This document shows, in pieces, positions 17,509-26,009 of a DNA stretch of 64,000 nucleotides; position 1 is the first letter of the stretch; every line of letters begins with the position of its first letter. The stretch covers positions 2,728,001 to 2,792,000 of the forward strand of contig NZ_JAUSXQ010000001.1 in assembly GCF_030816115.1 (NCBI RefSeq). Reading direction: 5' to 3'. This DNA is from Chryseobacterium sp. W4I1. GTDB taxonomy: Bacteria > Bacteroidota > Bacteroidia > Flavobacteriales > Weeksellaceae. The notes below the pieces were generated by a model, which was not told where the DNA came from, did no database searches, and saw only the letters and a list, made by a program, of their open reading frames with translations. Position numbers and translations under genes: made by a program.

Positions 17509-18561
17509 TTACGATGAAATTTTCGCTCTTGTATATTGGTGGGGAAAGAAGCAATCTTCTTTCTTTTCAAATGACCCCTGAACAGCAATATATGGGTTTC
17601 TTAAGATTTCTCTTGCTACAAATATCAGGTCTGCATCACCTTTTTGCAGGATTTCCTCTGCCTGATCTGTTGTGGTGATCATTCCTACAGCTCCGGTTTT
17701 CACATCTGCCTCATTTTTTATCTGGGACGAAAAAGGAACCTGATAACCATTGAATACGGATATTTTTGCCCCATGGATATTTCCTCCGCTTGATACATCT
17801 ACCAGATCTACGGAATGTTCTTTCAAAACTTTGGCTAATTCGACACTGTCATTGATATTCCATCCGTTGTCAGCGTATTCAGTTCCGGAAATCCTTACAA
17901 ACAGTGCTGTATTGTCATCTAAATATTCATTAACAGCGTCCACAATCTCAATCAGGAAGCGAATCCGGTTTTCAAAACTTCCTCCATATTCATCTGTACG
18001 GATATTAGAAAGCGGTGACAAAAACTGGTGGATAAGATATCCATGCGCTCCATGAATTTCTATAATGTCAAACCCTGCTTTTACAGCTCTTTTGGCAGCT
18101 TCTTTAAAATTCTGCACCTGCTCTTTAATTTCTTCAACCGTAAGCACATGGGGAATTCGTTCGGAAGGATGATAAGGAATAGCACTTGGAGCAATAGTTT
18201 CCCAACCTTCTTCAAGCGGGATCTGCAGGTTATTCCAGGTGGAACCTTTTCTTCCGGCATGAGCGAGCTGAATCCCAATTTTGCTTTCTGAACGTAAATG
18301 GACAAAATCCACAATTTTCTTCAGTTCATCAGCCTGCTGATCATTCCAGATTCCCATACAGTGGTTGGTAATTCTTCCGCGCGGCTCTACTCCGGTGGCT
18401 TCTACCATAACCAGACCTGTTCCCCCCTGTGCACGGCTTCCGTAGTGTACAAAGTGAAAATCATTGGCCATGCCATTATCACTGGAATACATGCACATGG
18501 GAGACATTACCCACCTGTTTTTTAATTCTATATTTCTGAATGGTATTGATGTATATAGCAT
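17509..18561 (-). CDS. namA: NADH:flavin oxidoreductase, NamA/YqjM-like
   Basis: 350 residues, full length for the old-yellow-enzyme class with YqjM. RWVMSPMCMYS carries the FMN-tuning Cys23 and Tyr25. IGIQLAHAGRKGS and EIHGAHGYLIHQFLSPLSN hold FMN and substrate His residues; RTDEYGGSFENRIRFL is the family signature. Near the C-terminus, GDADLIFVAREILRNPY binds the FMN phosphate. It reduces activated C=C bonds of enones or nitro compounds using NADPH, in the cytosol. Natural substrate not known. Confidence 0.9.
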   Translation of the reverse strand: MLYTSIPFRNIELKNRWVMSPMCMYSSDNGMANDFHFVHYGSRAQGGTGLVMVEATGVEPRGRITNHCMGIWNDQQADELKKIVDFVHLRSESKIGIQLAHAGRKGSTWNNLQIPLEEGWETIAPSAIPYHPSERIPHVLTVEEIKEQVQNFKEAAKRAVKAGFDIIEIHGAHGYLIHQFLSPLSNIRTDEYGGSFENRIRFLIEIVDAVNEYLDDNTALFVRISGTEYADNGWNINDSVELAKVLKEHSVDLVDVSSGGNIHGAKISVFNGYQVPFSSQIKNEADVKTGAVGMITTTDQAEEILQKGDADLIFVAREILRNPYIAVQGSFEKKEDCFFPHQYTRAKISS

Positions 18562-18604
18562 CTTATTTTTTTGAATTTTTAATTTAACAATGAATAAAAA
18601 GATA

Positions 18605-18635
18605 TTGCCTAACTGATTAAAAAGAGGTACATTTG
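18605..18635 (+). promoter_or_regulatory. Promoter of cdd
   Basis: TTG (18605) plus a 20-nt spacer plus TACATTTG (18628-18635) fits the Bacteroidota -33/-7 pattern; the ATG follows 26 bp later. Confidence 0.6.
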
Positions 18636-18661
18636 GCCCCCTTTTTTAGTTGTACTAATAT

Positions 18662-19144
18662 ATGAAAAAAGACCTACAGATCAGTTACGAGCATTTTAAA
18701 AATAGCAGTGACCTGAACGATATAGAGAAAAAATTATTCAAAAGAGCTAAAGAGGCACGTGAAAATGCCTATGCTCCTTATTCCAACTTCCTTGTGGGGT
18801 GCTCTGTTTTACTGGAAAATGGTGAAATTTATTCCGGAAACAACCAGGAAAATGCGGCCTACCCTTCAGGATTATGTGCGGAAAGGACAACTCTTTTCTG
18901 GGTAGCAGCAAATTTTCCGGATGTAAAAGTAAAGAAGATCTTTGTAGTGGGAGGGCCTAAGGAATTCCATGAGAAAAATCCTCCGATTCCACCGTGTGGA
19001 GCCTGCCGACAAAGCTTAATAGAATATGAGACGAAACAGCATGAGAATATTGATCTTTATTTTTCAAGCATGAATGATGAAGTGGTGAAGGTGCATTCAA
19101 TCAAGGATCTGCTGCCGTTTTATTTCGATTCTACGTTTTTGTAA
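18662..19144 (+). CDS. cdd: Cytidine deaminase
   Basis: 160 residues. AYAPYSNFLVGCSV begins the fold. ENAAYPSGLCAERTT gives zinc ligand Cys72 and catalytic Glu74, and PPCGACRQSL gives Cys112 and Cys115. It converts cytidine and deoxycytidine to uridine forms for pyrimidine salvage. Transcribed alone from the promoter at 18605. Confidence 0.95.
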   Translation: MKKDLQISYEHFKNSSDLNDIEKKLFKRAKEARENAYAPYSNFLVGCSVLLENGEIYSGNNQENAAYPSGLCAERTTLFWVAANFPDVKVKKIFVVGGPKEFHEKNPPIPPCGACRQSLIEYETKQHENIDLYFSSMNDEVVKVHSIKDLLPFYFDSTFL

Positions 19145-19150
19145 AGACAG

Positions 19151-19283
19151 AATTTGTGAATGGTGAATTTTTGCTTTGCTAGTGAATAGTGAATTTAAAA
19201 GAATGTGCTTTTAGTTTAAAGGATTATTGAAATTTATTCATTTAAAAAATTTCGTTACTGAGCAAAAATCCACCGTTCACAAT
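19151..19283. repeat. Imperfect inverted repeat, about 24 bp arms
   Basis: AATTTGTGAATGGTGAATTT (19151 on, continuing TTGCT) pairs with the reverse complement of AGCAAAAATCCACCGTTCAC (19260 on, continuing AATT), with two mismatches and one gap. The arms enclose about 85 bp of non-coding DNA. It could be a small non-autonomous element remnant or an RNA hairpin downstream of cdd. Confidence 0.55.
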
Positions 19284-19311
19284 TGACTTTCAAAATTGAA
19301 TTTTTTGCCTT

Positions 19312-19342
19312 TTTGTACAATTGATTTAAAAACATATCTTTG
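19312..19342 (+). promoter_or_regulatory. Promoter of the cobalamin-uptake operon
   Basis: TTTG (19312-19315), 19-nt spacer, TATCTTTG (19335-19342): an exact match to the Bacteroidota consensus, placing the start of transcription right before the riboswitch. Confidence 0.75.
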
Positions 19343-19347
19343 CAAAA

Positions 19348-19500
19348 ATTTTGGTTTCCAGCATTTTGGAAATAATAGGGAATTGGGTGAAAGGCCCAAA
19401 CTGTCCCCGCAACTGTAAATCGCAATAAGAAATTCTGCAAAAAACCACTGTTCATACGGGAAGGTGCAGAAAGCGAAAGTCAGGAGACCTGCCAGAATTA
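19348..19500 (+). ncRNA. Cobalamin riboswitch
   Basis: Conserved blocks in order: GGTTTCCAGC, AGGGAATTGGGTGAAAGGCC, ACTGTCCCCGCAACTGTAA, CCACTG, CGGGAAGG and AGTCAGGAGACCTGCC. They match the AdoCbl riboswitch including the B12 box. It lies 43-195 nt upstream of the btuB-like ATG and would shut the operon down when cobalamin is plentiful. Confidence 0.95.
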
Positions 19501-19542
19501 TAACTAAAAAACACATTACTTTCGGAGGAAAAGTAAAATAGT

Positions 19543-21384
19543 ATGGATATAAAAAGGTCTTTATTACTGCTCTGTTCATCGTATGGCAGCTTTCTTTTGG
19601 GACAGGAGAAAGCAGTTGACACCATTTACATTTTCGATAGCCAAATGAGTAAGGCAAAACTTTTTCATCCGGTACGAAGCCTTACCCCAAAAGATGTTGA
19701 AAAAAACTCAACGAATCTTTCTGAACTTTTACGCTTTCAATCTTCTATTTATATTAAAGAAAACGGACGTGGCGCTGTTTCTTCCCCTTCATTCCGTGGA
19801 ACAACTGCTCAACAGACTGCATTTGTATGGAACGGGATCAACATTAATTCCAGCTTTTTAGGTCAGGGAGACGTTAATAATATTCCATTGTTTGGTTATG
19901 ATCAGATTGATATAAAAGCGGGCGGAGGAAGTGTTATTTATGGAAGCGGAGCTATCGGAGGAAGTATTCATTTAAATAATATTCTAGATTTCAACAGGGG
20001 TTTTAAAGCTTCGGTTTATTCAGAAGTCGCTTCTTTTGATACTTATAATAATTTCGCACAGGCTTCTTTCAGCAATGATCAATTAAGTGTGAAGGTTTCG
20101 GGAAGTTATTTAACGAGTCAAAATGATTATAAGGTTCCTGAATTTGTTGTGGGAAGTACAGGATTCCATAATACTAACGGAAGATATTATAATACTTCTG
20201 TAAATATTGGAGCTTCTTATAAGATTGCCGATCATCAGACCATTTCATGGCAGAACCAGATGTTTGATGCATCACAGCACTATCCTGTTTTTGAACAAAA
20301 TTACAATAGAACGAAATACAATGCGCAGACTTTAAGAAGTCTGATTGCATGGGATATTCAAAAAAGCAATATTTCCAACAGCTTAAAAGCAGCTTATACG
20401 GAGGACAATTTTCAATATTTTTCAGATATCAATCTCCCTAAATCAAGTGGTGCAGCAGGAAAGAACTACATTTTCAAAGATGATTTCAACTATTTCATCA
20501 CTCCCAAGATTAATATCAATGCTATTGGAGAGTTCCAGGTCAATAAAGGTAAAGGCTATGAATCAGGAATTGGATCTATCAGCAGAAATGTGGGATCTTT
20601 AGCCGGTTTGATCAGGTATTTTGCCACGAAAGATCTTCGTTTTGAAGCAGGAATCAAGAAAGATTTTGTGGAGGATATATCTTCTCCGCTGCTTTATTCT
20701 TTTTCCGGAAAATGGGATGCTGTGAAATGGTATCATGTAGGGGTAAATTTTTCAAGAAACTTCAGATTTCCTTCATTTAATGATCTTTACTGGCAGCCGG
20801 GCGGAAACCTGGATTTACTTTCTGAGACTTCCATGAATATTGATATGAACCATGAGTTCAGTCTGGGAGATTTTAAAATTACATTAAGTCCGTATTATAT
20901 GGACGTCAAAAATCTGATTACCTGGCTTCCTACACCGTATGGATATTGGGCGCCAGTCAATACCTACCGATCTGAATCTTATGGTTTGGAATCGCAGATT
21001 ACCTGGAACAAAAAGTTTGGGAAACATGCTTTGAGACTGGATGGAGGCTATACGTACTCAAAATCAATCAATAAGGACACTCAAATGCAGATGATGTATG
21101 TTCCTGTACACAAAGCTGTCGGAAATATAGAATACGGGTATTCTTTCTTTAAGCTTTATGTACAAGGGCTGCTCAACGGTCTTACCTATACTTCTACGGA
21201 TGAGAACAGATCTACAGCTATTGATCCTTATTTTATTTTAAATACAGGAATTTCTGCCGCTCTTTTTAAAAAGTACACGTTAGGATTTAAGGTAAACAAC
21301 CTTACCAATACTGTTTATCAAACGGTATCTCTTTACCCGATGCCGAAGAGAAACTACAGTATTTATGCAACCATTAATTTTTAA
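19543..21384 (+). CDS. btuB: TonB-dependent cobalamin receptor, BtuB-like
   Basis: 613 residues. Signal peptide ends near LLGQEKAVDTIYIFDS. The plug domain (SLTPKDVEKNSTNLSELLRF, RGAVSSPSFRGTTAQQTAFV, IDIKAGGGSVIYGSGAIGGS) is followed by a 22-strand barrel ending in aromatic residues (IYATINF). The riboswitch directly upstream identifies the ligand as cobalamin or a related corrinoid. It moves the ligand across the outer membrane using TonB. The downstream lipoprotein follows after 12 bp and is likely its surface partner. Confidence 0.92.
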   Translation: MDIKRSLLLLCSSYGSFLLGQEKAVDTIYIFDSQMSKAKLFHPVRSLTPKDVEKNSTNLSELLRFQSSIYIKENGRGAVSSPSFRGTTAQQTAFVWNGININSSFLGQGDVNNIPLFGYDQIDIKAGGGSVIYGSGAIGGSIHLNNILDFNRGFKASVYSEVASFDTYNNFAQASFSNDQLSVKVSGSYLTSQNDYKVPEFVVGSTGFHNTNGRYYNTSVNIGASYKIADHQTISWQNQMFDASQHYPVFEQNYNRTKYNAQTLRSLIAWDIQKSNISNSLKAAYTEDNFQYFSDINLPKSSGAAGKNYIFKDDFNYFITPKININAIGEFQVNKGKGYESGIGSISRNVGSLAGLIRYFATKDLRFEAGIKKDFVEDISSPLLYSFSGKWDAVKWYHVGVNFSRNFRFPSFNDLYWQPGGNLDLLSETSMNIDMNHEFSLGDFKITLSPYYMDVKNLITWLPTPYGYWAPVNTYRSESYGLESQITWNKKFGKHALRLDGGYTYSKSINKDTQMQMMYVPVHKAVGNIEYGYSFFKLYVQGLLNGLTYTSTDENRSTAIDPYFILNTGISAALFKKYTLGFKVNNLTNTVYQTVSLYPMPKRNYSIYATINF

Positions 21385-21396
21385 ACTTAAAATATT

Positions 21397-22443
21397 ATGA
21401 AACTGAACAAAATTCTACATTTTCTTTTTGCTTTTGCACTTCTTTTGGGCATTGTGTCCTGTAGCAGCGACAGTATTGAAGAGCAGGAAATATTCTATGG
21501 CAATGGCTATTTAATCGCTAATGAAGGGACTTTCGGTAAACCTGAAGGTGATGTAACTTTCGTAACGGCAGATTTAAACATGAAACAGGATAATATTTTC
21601 TCTCTTAACAACGGAGGTGCGAAATTAGGTGATGTTTTGCAGACGATTGCTTTCAACGGTGAGAATGCTTACCTGCTATTGAACAACTCTAATAAAATTC
21701 AAATCGCAAACCGTTATAATTTTAAAGCAAATGGCGAAATTACAGCAGAACTTAATACACCCCGTTATATGGCTTTTGCCAACAACAATATTTATGTAAC
21801 AAATGATAAATATCTAGGTGACAAGTTTGTAAGCATCTATAAGCTTTCTGACCGTTCTTTTATTAAAAAAATCCCGTTCACTGATGCTGTTGAAAGAATA
21901 GTAGAGGCCGGAAATAATATTTTCGTGCAGAACGCATCATTCGGTTTTGGAAATAAGATCACGTACATCAATACTTCTACGAACAACGTTCAGTCTACGA
22001 TCACTTTACCAAGCGGAAATATCAATAAGATCATATCTAATAACCAAAATGTTTATGCTATCGCTGCGGGAACTGCCGATTCTTATATCTATCAGATCTC
22101 CAGCACAGGAAGCATTACGAAGACCACTACTTTAACAGGTATTGCCAATGCTACCAATCTTGAAATTTCAAACGGTAAGTTTTATTTCTCTTCAGGAAAA
22201 AATGTATATGCAATGGATATGAGCGCTACAGGGGTACCTACATCACCTCTATTTACGGTAGCGAACAGTGTTGATAATTTTTCTGCTTTATATGGATTCA
22301 GTGTAATTAATGACAAGATTTTCACTTCGGATTCCAACGGATTTACACAGGCCAGCAAAATTGTGGTGTACAGCGCTACTACAGGAGGGATCATCAGATC
22401 ATTCACTGCAGGTATAGGCTCAAACTCAGTTTACGCAAACTAA
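21397..22443 (+). CDS. BtuG-like surface lipoprotein (DUF5074/YncE beta-propeller)
   Basis: 348 residues. Lipoprotein signal (FALLLGIVSCSSD, Cys23). Repeated blades (GENAYLLLNNSNKIQIANRY, NNNIYVTNDKYLG, GNNIFVQNASFGFGN, NQNVYAIAAG) indicate a seven-bladed propeller of the DUF5074/YncE type. In Bacteroides, BtuG is such a propeller that sits on BtuB and binds B12 with very high affinity. Here gene order and the shared riboswitch support the same role in a flavobacterium; sequence similarity alone is not decisive. 12 bp after the receptor gene. Confidence 0.82.
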   Translation: MKLNKILHFLFAFALLLGIVSCSSDSIEEQEIFYGNGYLIANEGTFGKPEGDVTFVTADLNMKQDNIFSLNNGGAKLGDVLQTIAFNGENAYLLLNNSNKIQIANRYNFKANGEITAELNTPRYMAFANNNIYVTNDKYLGDKFVSIYKLSDRSFIKKIPFTDAVERIVEAGNNIFVQNASFGFGNKITYINTSTNNVQSTITLPSGNINKIISNNQNVYAIAAGTADSYIYQISSTGSITKTTTLTGIANATNLEISNGKFYFSSGKNVYAMDMSATGVPTSPLFTVANSVDNFSALYGFSVINDKIFTSDSNGFTQASKIVVYSATTGGIIRSFTAGIGSNSVYAN

Positions 22444-22503
22444 GAAACTAATACTTCGGTATTATCTATAAATTTTTTATTTTTTTTCATCATTTGTGTT
22501 TTT

Positions 22504-22530
22504 TCCGGCCGCTTCTTCGAAGCGGCCGGA
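22504..22530 (+). terminator. GC-rich hairpin terminator 1
   Basis: TCCGGCCGCTT and AAGCGGCCGGA form an 11-bp stem downstream of the btuG-like gene. A weak T-rich tract follows. Confidence 0.6.
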
Positions 22531-22544
22531 TTTATTTACGGAAC

Positions 22545-22585
22545 AAAAATGCTTCGGCGGGACTTTGTCCCGCCGAAGCATTTTT
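22545..22585. terminator. Bidirectional terminator 2
   Basis: An 18-bp perfect stem (AAAAATGCTTCGGCGGGA with its complement) has A5 on one side and T5 on the other, so it can end transcripts from both convergent genes. Confidence 0.85.
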
Positions 22586-22601
22586 ACTATAAGTTTTTAA
22601 C

Positions 22602-24023
22602 TTAATTATATTTTAGTCCGAGCTTTTCAGCTTCAGCAATGACAAACTTTTCAGCTTCTTCCTTATCATTAAGGATCTCCCCTTCCAGAATGGCTTCTTT
22701 TACTTTCTCTTTCAGGATTCCGATCTCTTTCCCCGGTTTAAGATTAAACATCTGCATAATCTCTTCTCCGGTAATGGGCGGCTGGAAATTACGTACCTGA
22801 TCCTTCTCTTCTACCTCCTTTATTTTCACGGCAACATATTCGAAATTCTTTTTGAATCGTTCCTGCTTTTTGGAATTCTTGGTTGTAATATCTGCTTTAC
22901 ATAAAGTGAAAAGGTCCTCAAGATTTTCTCCGGCATCAAATAATAGTCTTCTCAGTGCAGAATCTGAAGCATCATCAGTGATCAGCGCAATCGGGCGTGA
23001 GGAAAGTTTTACCATTTTCTGAACATATTTCATGTCGCTTCCCAACGGCTGTTTCAGCCTGTGAAAAAGGGTTTTCACCATTTTTGAACCTAAAAACTCA
23101 TGCCCATGGAAAGTCCATCCCGTTCCTTCCACAAATTTCTTGGTTGGCGCTTTACCTATATCATGCAGCAATGCCGACCAACGCAGCCAAAGATTGTCTG
23201 TATTTTCAGAAATATTATCAACGACCTCTAAAGTGTGATAGAAATTATCTTTATGCGTCTGTCCTTCTACTTCTTCCACTCCTTTCAGCTCGATCAGTTC
23301 GGGAATAATCAGCTTCAGAAGACCTGTCGCTTCCATTAATCCCAGTCCTACAGATGGTTTTTTAGACATCATGATTTTGTTGAACTCCACCATTATTCTT
23401 TCCATAGAAACGATCTTGATCCTTTCTGCTTCCTGCTTAATGGCGTTCAGAGATTTCTCTTCTATGATAAAATTCAAGGTAGATGCAAAACGAACAGCTC
23501 TCATCATTCTTAAAGGATCATCAGAGTAAGTTTGGGCAGGTTCCAAAGGTGTTCTTAAAATTCCTTTTTCAAGATCTTCAACTCCATTGAAAGGATCTAT
23601 AAGTTCACCGAAATTAGCCTTATTTAAAGAAATCGCCATTGCATTAATGGTAAAATCTCTTCTCTTCTGGTCATCTTCCAGTGTTCCTCCTTCTACTTCA
23701 GGCTTGCGGCTGTCCTCCGTATAACTTTCTTTTCTGGCACCTACAAATTCCAGCTCAAGATCTTTATATTTGATCATGGCTGTTCCGTAAGTTTTAAAGA
23801 CAGAAACTTTTAATTTGGGATCAATATCTTTTGCAACAGTTTGGGCAAGCTCAATTCCGCTTTGTTCCGTTACAAAATCGATATCGGTGGATGCTGCTCT
23901 CTTCATCAGGAGATCACGGACATAACCACCGACTATATACACGGACTGGTTATTTTTTTCCGCAGCATCAGCAATGATCTTGAATAATTTTAAATTTTTA
24001 TTTTGAGTAAGATTAATTTTCAT
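22602..24023 (-). CDS. cca: CCA tRNA nucleotidyltransferase / polyA polymerase family with HD domain
   Basis: 473 residues. VYIVGGYVRDLLM is the helix-turn of the nucleotidyltransferase; STDIDFV carries the two metal-binding aspartates; KRRDFTINAMAI and DPLRMMRAVRFA are the tRNA/NTP-binding motifs. The C-terminal half has an HD phosphohydrolase motif (LLHDIGK). It adds or repairs the 3' CCA of tRNA. In Bacteroidota this protein alone is usually the CCA enzyme; a polyA polymerase role cannot be excluded from sequence alone. Ends at the bidirectional terminator. Confidence 0.9.
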   Translation of the reverse strand: MKINLTQNKNLKLFKIIADAAEKNNQSVYIVGGYVRDLLMKRAASTDIDFVTEQSGIELAQTVAKDIDPKLKVSVFKTYGTAMIKYKDLELEFVGARKESYTEDSRKPEVEGGTLEDDQKRRDFTINAMAISLNKANFGELIDPFNGVEDLEKGILRTPLEPAQTYSDDPLRMMRAVRFASTLNFIIEEKSLNAIKQEAERIKIVSMERIMVEFNKIMMSKKPSVGLGLMEATGLLKLIIPELIELKGVEEVEGQTHKDNFYHTLEVVDNISENTDNLWLRWSALLHDIGKAPTKKFVEGTGWTFHGHEFLGSKMVKTLFHRLKQPLGSDMKYVQKMVKLSSRPIALITDDASDSALRRLLFDAGENLEDLFTLCKADITTKNSKKQERFKKNFEYVAVKIKEVEEKDQVRNFQPPITGEEIMQMFNLKPGKEIGILKEKVKEAILEGEILNDKEEAEKFVIAEAEKLGLKYN

Positions 24024-24059
24024 CTTTAAATAGATCGTCTTTTTCTAGTCTGTATTCCA

Positions 24060-24404
24060 TTAATCGTAATGAGCATACATTTTATTAATTTTTCCTTCAT
24101 CATCAAAAAACATCACCTCCACAGCATGTTTATCCATAATAGATTTATAAAATAAAGCCACTGAATTCACACCTGCTGTTGATTTGATCAATTCGAAATG
24201 CAGATCCGGGAATTTTTCCAGTGCTTTTTTCCAATATTCACGAACTGCAGTTTTTCCTTTTAATGTGCTTTCTTTTCCTTCCGTTGCCAGCGAAATCATT
24301 GGTGTAATCACTTCAATATCTTCTGCATAATGGGACAATATATCCTCAAGATCATGAGAATTCCAGGTAAGGATCCATTCTTCAGCAAACTTTTGGTGGT
24401 TCAT
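24060..24404 (-). CDS. NTF2-like / SnoaL-fold protein
   Basis: 114 residues from the ATG at 24404; a longer frame to 24434 would use TTG and would cover the -7 element. Sequence features: FAEEWILTWNSHDLEDILSH, AVREYWKKALEKFPDLHFEL, SVALFYKSIMDKHAVEVMFF, typical of NTF2-fold SnoaL-like proteins. Such proteins bind or turn over small hydrophobic ligands; no catalytic residue is diagnostic. Precedes cca on the same strand by 36 bp. Confidence 0.82.
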   Translation of the reverse strand: MNHQKFAEEWILTWNSHDLEDILSHYAEDIEVITPMISLATEGKESTLKGKTAVREYWKKALEKFPDLHFELIKSTAGVNSVALFYKSIMDKHAVEVMFFDDEGKINKMYAHYD

Positions 24405-24431
24405 GACAGGTCTTTTATCAGTTGAAGAATG

Positions 24432-24439
24432 CAAAGATA
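24432..24439 (-). promoter_or_regulatory. -7 element of the NTF2-like gene
   Basis: Minus-strand TATCTTTG, 27 bp upstream of the ATG at 24404. It supports that start over the longer frame. Confidence 0.5.
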
Positions 24440-24510
24440 GAAATTAAAAAAAAGAAATCCTGCCGATATACATTGACAAGATTTTAAAATGAAGGAATTA
24501 GTATAGAATT

Positions 24511-25059
24511 TTATTCTCGAAGAACCTTAATTCTGTTGTCATTCCATATTTTGATCACTGAAGACCCTGAGTATTTTGAAACTTTTTCCCGATCCTCTTC
24601 CACTGCATAATCAACCAGTTTAATCATTTCCGGTGAAATATCAGAAAATTTCAATGGACTTTTCTCACCGCTGAAATTGGCAGAAGTAGAAACTAAAGGC
24701 CTGTTCAGTTTAGTGATCAGTTTTCTGCAGAAATCAGTTTTTATCAGCCTGATGCCTATGCTGCCATCTTCAGCAAGCAATTCTTTCGGAAGCCCACGAG
24801 GGTTTTCATAAACAATAGTTACCGGTTTTTCGCTAAGGTCAATGATTTCCCATGCCATTTCCGGAACATCAACTAAATCCTGAAGCCTTTTTTCAGACTC
24901 CACCAGAATGATCATTGATTTGTTTTTTTCCCTTTTTTTGATGTCAAAAATTTTATTGACCGCTTCTATATTGGTGGCATCACAGCCTATTCCCCAGATA
25001 GTATCTGTAGGGTAAAGAATAGTTCCGCCGGATTTTAATATTTCAATAATGTTTTCCAT
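24511..25059 (-). CDS. tsaC: L-threonylcarbamoyladenylate synthase (Sua5/YrdC family)
   Basis: 182 residues, the short form with only the YrdC domain. GGTILYPTDTIWGIGCDA, KREKNKSMIILV (KRxxxKP-like region), GSIGIRLIKTDFCRKLI and RPLVSTSANFSGEKSP are conserved nucleotide- and bicarbonate-binding regions. It makes threonylcarbamoyl-AMP for the t6A37 modification of tRNA. No Sua5 C-terminal domain. A perfect 8-bp-arm inverted repeat precedes it. Confidence 0.92.
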   Translation of the reverse strand: MENIIEILKSGGTILYPTDTIWGIGCDATNIEAVNKIFDIKKREKNKSMIILVESEKRLQDLVDVPEMAWEIIDLSEKPVTIVYENPRGLPKELLAEDGSIGIRLIKTDFCRKLITKLNRPLVSTSANFSGEKSPLKFSDISPEMIKLVDYAVEEDREKVSKYSGSSVIKIWNDNRIKVLRE

Positions 25060-25065
25060 AGTTCT

Positions 25066-25083
25066 ACAGGTTTCAAAACCTGT
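25066..25083. repeat. Inverted repeat upstream of tsaC
   Basis: ACAGGTTT-CA-AAACCTGT lies 7 bp upstream of the tsaC start, in its leader. It could be an operator, a leader hairpin or a dispersed repeat. Confidence 0.5.
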
Positions 25084-25150
25084 GTATAAAGGTAAAAAAA
25101 TGCGAAGGATCAGCCAAAAATATGGAATAAATGTTTTGTTTGGTGATTTT

Positions 25151-25223
25151 TTAGGTTTTGGCTAAAGCCTGGATCATTTTGTATCTTTTATTAAATGGGC
25201 TAAAGCCCATTCCTATTGAATAT
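25151..25223 (+). repeat. REP-like unit, solo copy
   Basis: TTTTGGCTAAAGCC then, 24 nt later, the hairpin AATGGGCTAAAGCCCATT followed by CCTATTGAATAT. Same order and orientation as the copy at 25857-25923. Confidence 0.85.
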
Positions 25224-25325
25224 ATTGGTATTATAGCTGAAACTCAGAACAAATAATAATGCTTGCTGAAATAATAGACAAAGTCTTTTATATTTAAGTG
25301 GCTATCTATAATACATACATAAAAA
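25224..25325. other. Spacer between REP-like units
   Basis: AT-rich spacer; no gene or hairpin recognised. Confidence 0.4.
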
Positions 25326-25391
25326 ATTCAATAGAAACGGGCTTCAGCCCGTTTACAATAAGACATTCAGGGCAATGGCTTTAGCCAAACC
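25326..25391 (-). repeat. REP-like unit, inverted copy at the transposase 3' end
   Basis: ATTCAATAGAAACGGGCTTC on the plus strand continues into AGCCCGTTT; its reverse complement carries the hairpin and CTATTGAAT tail. TGGCTTTAGCCAAACC is its inverted TTTGGCTAAAGCC core. Together with the copy right of the gene it forms an inverted pair flanking the transposase. Confidence 0.85.
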
Positions 25392-25817
25392 CTATACAAA
25401 ATTATTTTTCTCAAGAAACTCCTGATATTCATCTGAAAAACTTCTTTTCTGATGATGTTTCTCTTGATTTTTAATATATTCTCTCACAGCATCTACTTTC
25501 GATTCAGAGACTGAAACGGCGAAATATTCATCCTGCCATGAAAATTTATCTTGGGTAAGTTGGTTTTTATTAATCCAAAAAGAAGATTCTCCCTTTAGCA
25601 GTTGTACTACTTTTTCTACATTTTGACCAGATCCTAACGAAATCAGGCAGTGGCAATGGTCTGAATACCCATTAACCATATCTAAATAAATTCCTTTATG
25701 AGAAGCATTTTCCTTGATATGCTTCCACATTCTAACTCTAAGATCGAATGTATTCAAAAATGGGATCCTATTTTTCGTGGAAAAAACAAGATGGATATAG
25801 ATTTTAATAAAAGACAT
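25392..25817 (-). mobile_element. REP-associated Y1 transposase (RAYT-like, IS200/IS605 HUH family)
   Basis: 141 residues from the ATG at 25817; a longer frame to 25835 would need TTG. KIYIHLVFSTKNRIPFL is the N-terminal strand of TnpA. YSDHCHCLISL has the HxH of the HUH motif, and VREYIKNQEKHH has the catalytic tyrosine in the YxxNQ context used by REP-associated transposases. Such enzymes cut single-stranded DNA at REP hairpins. Here hairpins of the predicted type flank the gene on both sides, and no TnpB or other cargo gene is present. Confidence 0.88.
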
Positions 25818-25856
25818 TTGTGTTGTTTTAACCAAAAATAATATTTTTTATTTATA

Positions 25857-25923
25857 TTTTGGCTAAAGCCATATTGGTATTATTTTCATAAAAAACGGGC
25901 TAAAGCCCGTTCCTATTGAATAT
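25857..25923 (+). repeat. REP-like unit upstream of the transposase
   Basis: TTTTGGCTAAAGCC followed by AAACGGGCTAAAGCCCGTT and CCTATTGAATAT. It is the mirror of the unit at 25326-25391 relative to the gene. Confidence 0.85.
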
Positions 25924-25972
25924 CTATCTTTACAATTTATTAAAACACAGTCAAATTCTCTATATCCACCAT

Positions 25973-26000
25973 CTTGATTCTTGACTCTTGATTCTTGGCT
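25973..26000. repeat. Decayed TTGATTC heptamer array
   Basis: CTTGATTCTTGACTCTTGAT then TCTTGGCTC: about 3-4 imperfect units of the same heptamer as at 2105. Both arrays are followed by CTCTACAA and then the stop of a minus-strand gene. Confidence 0.7.
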
Positions 26001-26009
26001 CTACAACAT

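Noticed and set aside
22504..22585. Two hairpins as a REP pair or small RNA
   Set aside because: Placement between convergent genes and flanking A/T runs fit terminators better.
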